Below are positions 62,233 to 64,000 of a stretch of DNA of 64,000 bases, piece by piece. The stretch is from Sphingopyxis sp. (GTDB lineage: Bacteria > Pseudomonadota > Alphaproteobacteria > Sphingomonadales > Sphingomonadaceae). The DNA is taken from NCBI GenBank assembly GCA_016463225.1, contig JAEMRT010000003.1:8073-72072 (forward strand), given 5' to 3'. Below the pieces are notes generated by a model, which did no database searches, was not told the origin of the DNA, and saw only the letters and a program-made list of their open reading frames with translations. The translations under genes were made by a program, and so were the position numbers. Each line of letters opens with the position of its first letter. Positions within the stretch are counted from its first letter, which is position 1.

Positions 62233-63195
62233 GTGGACAACAACCATATCACCAGCTTGCACCATATCACCATCTGCACCGGTACGGCGCAGGGGGACAT
62301 CGATTTCTTCGTAAAGGTGCTCGGGCAGCGCTTCGTCAAGCGTACGCTGTTCTACGACGGCAATATTCCCATCTACCACCTCTATTTTGCCGACAAGACG
62401 GGCACGCCCGGTACGGTCATGACTACTTTCCCGACCCGTCGTACCGGCCTCAAGGGCCGCAAGGGATCGAACCAATTCACCGTCTGCACCTATTCGATTC
62501 CGAAAGGTTCGCTCGAATGGTGGGTCGATCATCTCAACAAGCATGGCATCGCGACCGGTGAACCGGGGACGCGCTTTGGACAGCGTTTCATCGGCTTTTC
62601 CCACCCCGAATGCGGCATCGACTTCGAGGTGCTCGAGGACGAGAATGACAATCGCGAACCGTTCGACTCGCCCTATGTCCCTCGCGAAAAAGCGCAGCGC
62701 GGCTTCCACAGCTGGACCGCCTCGGTGCGTGAGCTTGAGGACATGGATGTCTTCATGAGCAGTTGCTGGAATTTCGAGAAGATCGGAGAAGAAGGAAATC
62801 GGCACCGCTATCGGGTCAAAGACACCGATGCTGCAGGTACCATCATCGACATCCTGCATGAGCCCGACCGCCGCCAAGGCAGCTGGACGATCGCTGAAGG
62901 CATCATCCACCATGGTGCGTTCGCCGTACCTGACATGGAGGTTCAAGCCCGGATCAAGTTCGATACCGAAGGTGCGGGCTTTACCGACTTTTCGGACCGC
63001 AAGAACCGCGGCTACTTCGAATCCATTTATGTCCGCACCCCTGGGGGTGTGATGTTCGAAGCGACGCATAGTCTTGGCTTCACGCACGACGAAGATGAAG
63101 CGATGCTCGGCACGGACCTCAAGGTCTCGCCGCAGTTCGACGACAAAAAACATCTAATCGAACAGGCGATGCAGGACGATCCGATCGTCGTTTGA
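62233..63195 (+). CDS. (Chloro)hydroquinone 1,2-dioxygenase, PcpA/LinE-like
   Basis: The 320-aa protein has two VOC-fold modules and the iron ligands of PcpA at identical numbers: His11 in LHHIT, His227 in IIHHGAF and Glu276 in VMFEATH. The ring-cleaving dioxygenase PcpA (and LinE, 321 aa) opens (chloro)hydroquinone between a hydroxylated and a neighbouring carbon, leading to maleylacetate. A strong terminator follows at 63229. Calls down to substrate level (hydroquinone or dichlorohydroquinone) are by family only. Confidence 0.93.
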   Translation: MDNNHITSLHHITICTGTAQGDIDFFVKVLGQRFVKRTLFYDGNIPIYHLYFADKTGTPGTVMTTFPTRRTGLKGRKGSNQFTVCTYSIPKGSLEWWVDHLNKHGIATGEPGTRFGQRFIGFSHPECGIDFEVLEDENDNREPFDSPYVPREKAQRGFHSWTASVRELEDMDVFMSSCWNFEKIGEEGNRHRYRVKDTDAAGTIIDILHEPDRRQGSWTIAEGIIHHGAFAVPDMEVQARIKFDTEGAGFTDFSDRKNRGYFESIYVRTPGGVMFEATHSLGFTHDEDEAMLGTDLKVSPQFDDKKHLIEQAMQDDPIVV

Positions 63196-63228
63196 CCGCA
63201 TAACCGCTGTCGGGGGGCGGCGGAAGAA

Positions 63229-63260
63229 GGGCTCCGGCACATCATGCTGGAGCCCTTTTT
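63229..63260 (+). terminator. Rho-independent terminator after the dioxygenase gene
   Basis: GGGCTCCGGCA (63229-63239) pairs with TGCTGGAGCCC (63245-63255) around five bases, one G-U pair, followed by TTTTT (63256-63260). A strong terminator, which means the next gene needs its own promoter. Confidence 0.85.
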
Positions 63261-63566
63261 GCATCTTCGCGGCATCGCGCTCGCGGAACAGCGGATAGGC
63301 ATGTGTATCTGACGGCCGATCCCCCAATCGTGTCGACGGATGCGCAGCGGGCGGGCCGACGCATAAGTTTAGTGTGTCGGCTCGCCCCATCGGGCGCTCA
63401 TGGCAGCCGTCAAGCTGGGATCTGACGAAGCGAGGCGGGTCGGGGAGGATTCTACTACCTAGCCAAGACCTATTCATAAAACGGAACCGGACAATCCGGA
63501 TCGCAATATGAGGCGGCTGCGAGATCGGTGCTAGCCGACATCCCCAAAGAGCAGGAGCTATGGGAA
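63261..63566. other. Intergenic region before the PcpC-like gene
   Basis: About 300 bases after the terminator. It should contain the promoter of the PcpC-like gene. I looked for TTC-N7-GAA and found none with the right spacing; TTCATAAAACGGAA at 63473 is one base too long. Confidence 0.5.
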
Positions 63567-64000
63567 ATGCCCGAGATCGACCTTTTCAACTACACCATGT
63601 CGATTTGCTCGATGAAAACCCGCCTAGCGATGGACGAGTTCGGTATCGTCTACAATGACAAGCAAATCGACATCGGCTTCGCACTCGAGAATTTCGAGCC
63701 GGACTATGTGCGGCTGAACAGCAAGTGCGTGGTTCCGACCCTGGTGGTGGGCGACGCGATCGTCACCGATTCCTATAATATCATTCTCGAAGCGGCTCGC
63801 CTCGCCTCGATGGGCCTGCCGTCGAATCCGGCCGCGCGGCAATTCGCCTTGGACTGGTTCAAGAAGGGCGACGAGGTCAATTTCCAGGTTATCACCTACG
63901 GCCGAAAAGGGGTTCCGCGTGGCGACGAACTGTTGATCGCGCGGCGTGAACGGACGAAAGAATACGCCGCCAAATATCCCCAACTGCGCACGATCTATCT
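63567..64000 (+). CDS. Glutathione-dependent reductive dehalogenase, PcpC/LinD-like (C-terminus cut by window edge)
   Basis: The visible 144 residues start MPEIDLFNYTMSICSMKTR, nearly the N-terminus of PcpC, with the active-site Ser and Cys (Ser12, Cys14 including Met). Other PcpC/LinD stretches are FALENFEPDYVRLN, VVPTLVVGDAIVT, NFQVITYGRKGVPRGDELL and ARRERTKEYAAKYP. PcpC and LinD remove chlorine from chlorinated hydroquinones with glutathione. AGGAG 9 bases before the ATG sets the start. The dehalogenase role rests on strong similarity, but non-chlorinated zeta-class GST relatives (maleylacetoacetate isomerases) exist. Confidence 0.9.
   Translation, partial: MPEIDLFNYTMSICSMKTRLAMDEFGIVYNDKQIDIGFALENFEPDYVRLNSKCVVPTLVVGDAIVTDSYNIILEAARLASMGLPSNPAARQFALDWFKKGDEVNFQVITYGRKGVPRGDELLIARRERTKEYAAKYPQLRTIY

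Noticed and set aside
63473-63486. LysR box before the PcpC-like gene
   Set aside because: TTC and GAA are eight bases apart, not seven, and the flanks do not pair.

Overview
The window looks like a chromosomal segment of a sphingomonad (Alphaproteobacteria, Sphingomonadales; Sphingopyxis, Sphingobium or a relative). The reasons are high GC; methionine synthase split into two genes beside an ArsR-methyltransferase fusion and metF; a YbjN / UbiK / TspO / TlyA neighbourhood; a PhoK-type alkaline phosphatase; several large TonB-dependent receptors; and an aromatic lower pathway of the pcp/lin type. The genus is inferred from gene content only.

Layout. 1-0.8 kb: two Ala-rich lipoproteins. 1.0-7.2 kb: methionine cycle operon (ArsR/SAM-methyltransferase regulator, metF, metH part 1, GNAT, metH part 2). 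7.2-17.1 kb: housekeeping genes (beta-helix protein, ybjN-like, ubiK, tspO, tlyA, dsbD, phoK-like, proC, marR, ilvE). 17.15-18.7 kb: tRNA-Gln followed directly by a tyrosine integrase, which marks the change to accessory DNA. 19.2-29.2 kb: exported DOPA-dioxygenase-like protein, a seven-gene NAD-dependent formate dehydrogenase operon (fdsGBAD-fdhD-mobA-moeA) and glutathione reductase. 30.6-44.5 kb: an organosulfur region with a TonB receptor, a sulfonate-type ABC transporter, a nitroreductase, a sigma54 activator without a sensor domain, a DszA-like flavin monooxygenase, a class II aldolase and three DszB-like proteins. Four -24/-12 promoters sit in front of its transcription units. 44.6-55.9 kb: two import and degradation operons, one with a Tat-exported flavin amine/amino-acid oxidase, a TonB receptor and an exported RidA, the other with a TonB receptor and two tandem M20 hydrolases. 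56.5-64 kb: a pcp/lin-like module (GST, FolB-like protein, hydrolase, maleylacetate reductase, PurU, LysR regulator, PcpA/LinE-like ring-cleavage dioxygenase, PcpC/LinD-like dehalogenase cut by the window end).

How the genes fit together. The most interesting part is 30.5-44.5 kb. The sigma54 promoters and the SfnR-like activator suggest one regulon for taking up an organosulfur compound (TonB receptor, ABC importer), oxidising it with reduced flavin (DszA-like enzyme, perhaps with the nitroreductase as flavin reductase) and releasing sulfite with DszB-like desulfinases. Two of the three DszB-like proteins keep Cys, His and Arg at the DszB catalytic positions. The third has Asp where the His should be. 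All three lack signal peptides, so they are more likely enzymes than transport proteins. The right end resembles linRED of lindane degraders in gene order, with LysR-type TTC-N7-GAA boxes in two intergenic regions. PurU releases formate from formyl-THF, and the formate dehydrogenase could oxidise it.

No CRISPR array, rRNA, transposase or cobalamin riboswitch was seen. Function calls rest on recognised motifs and gene order; no database search was run.
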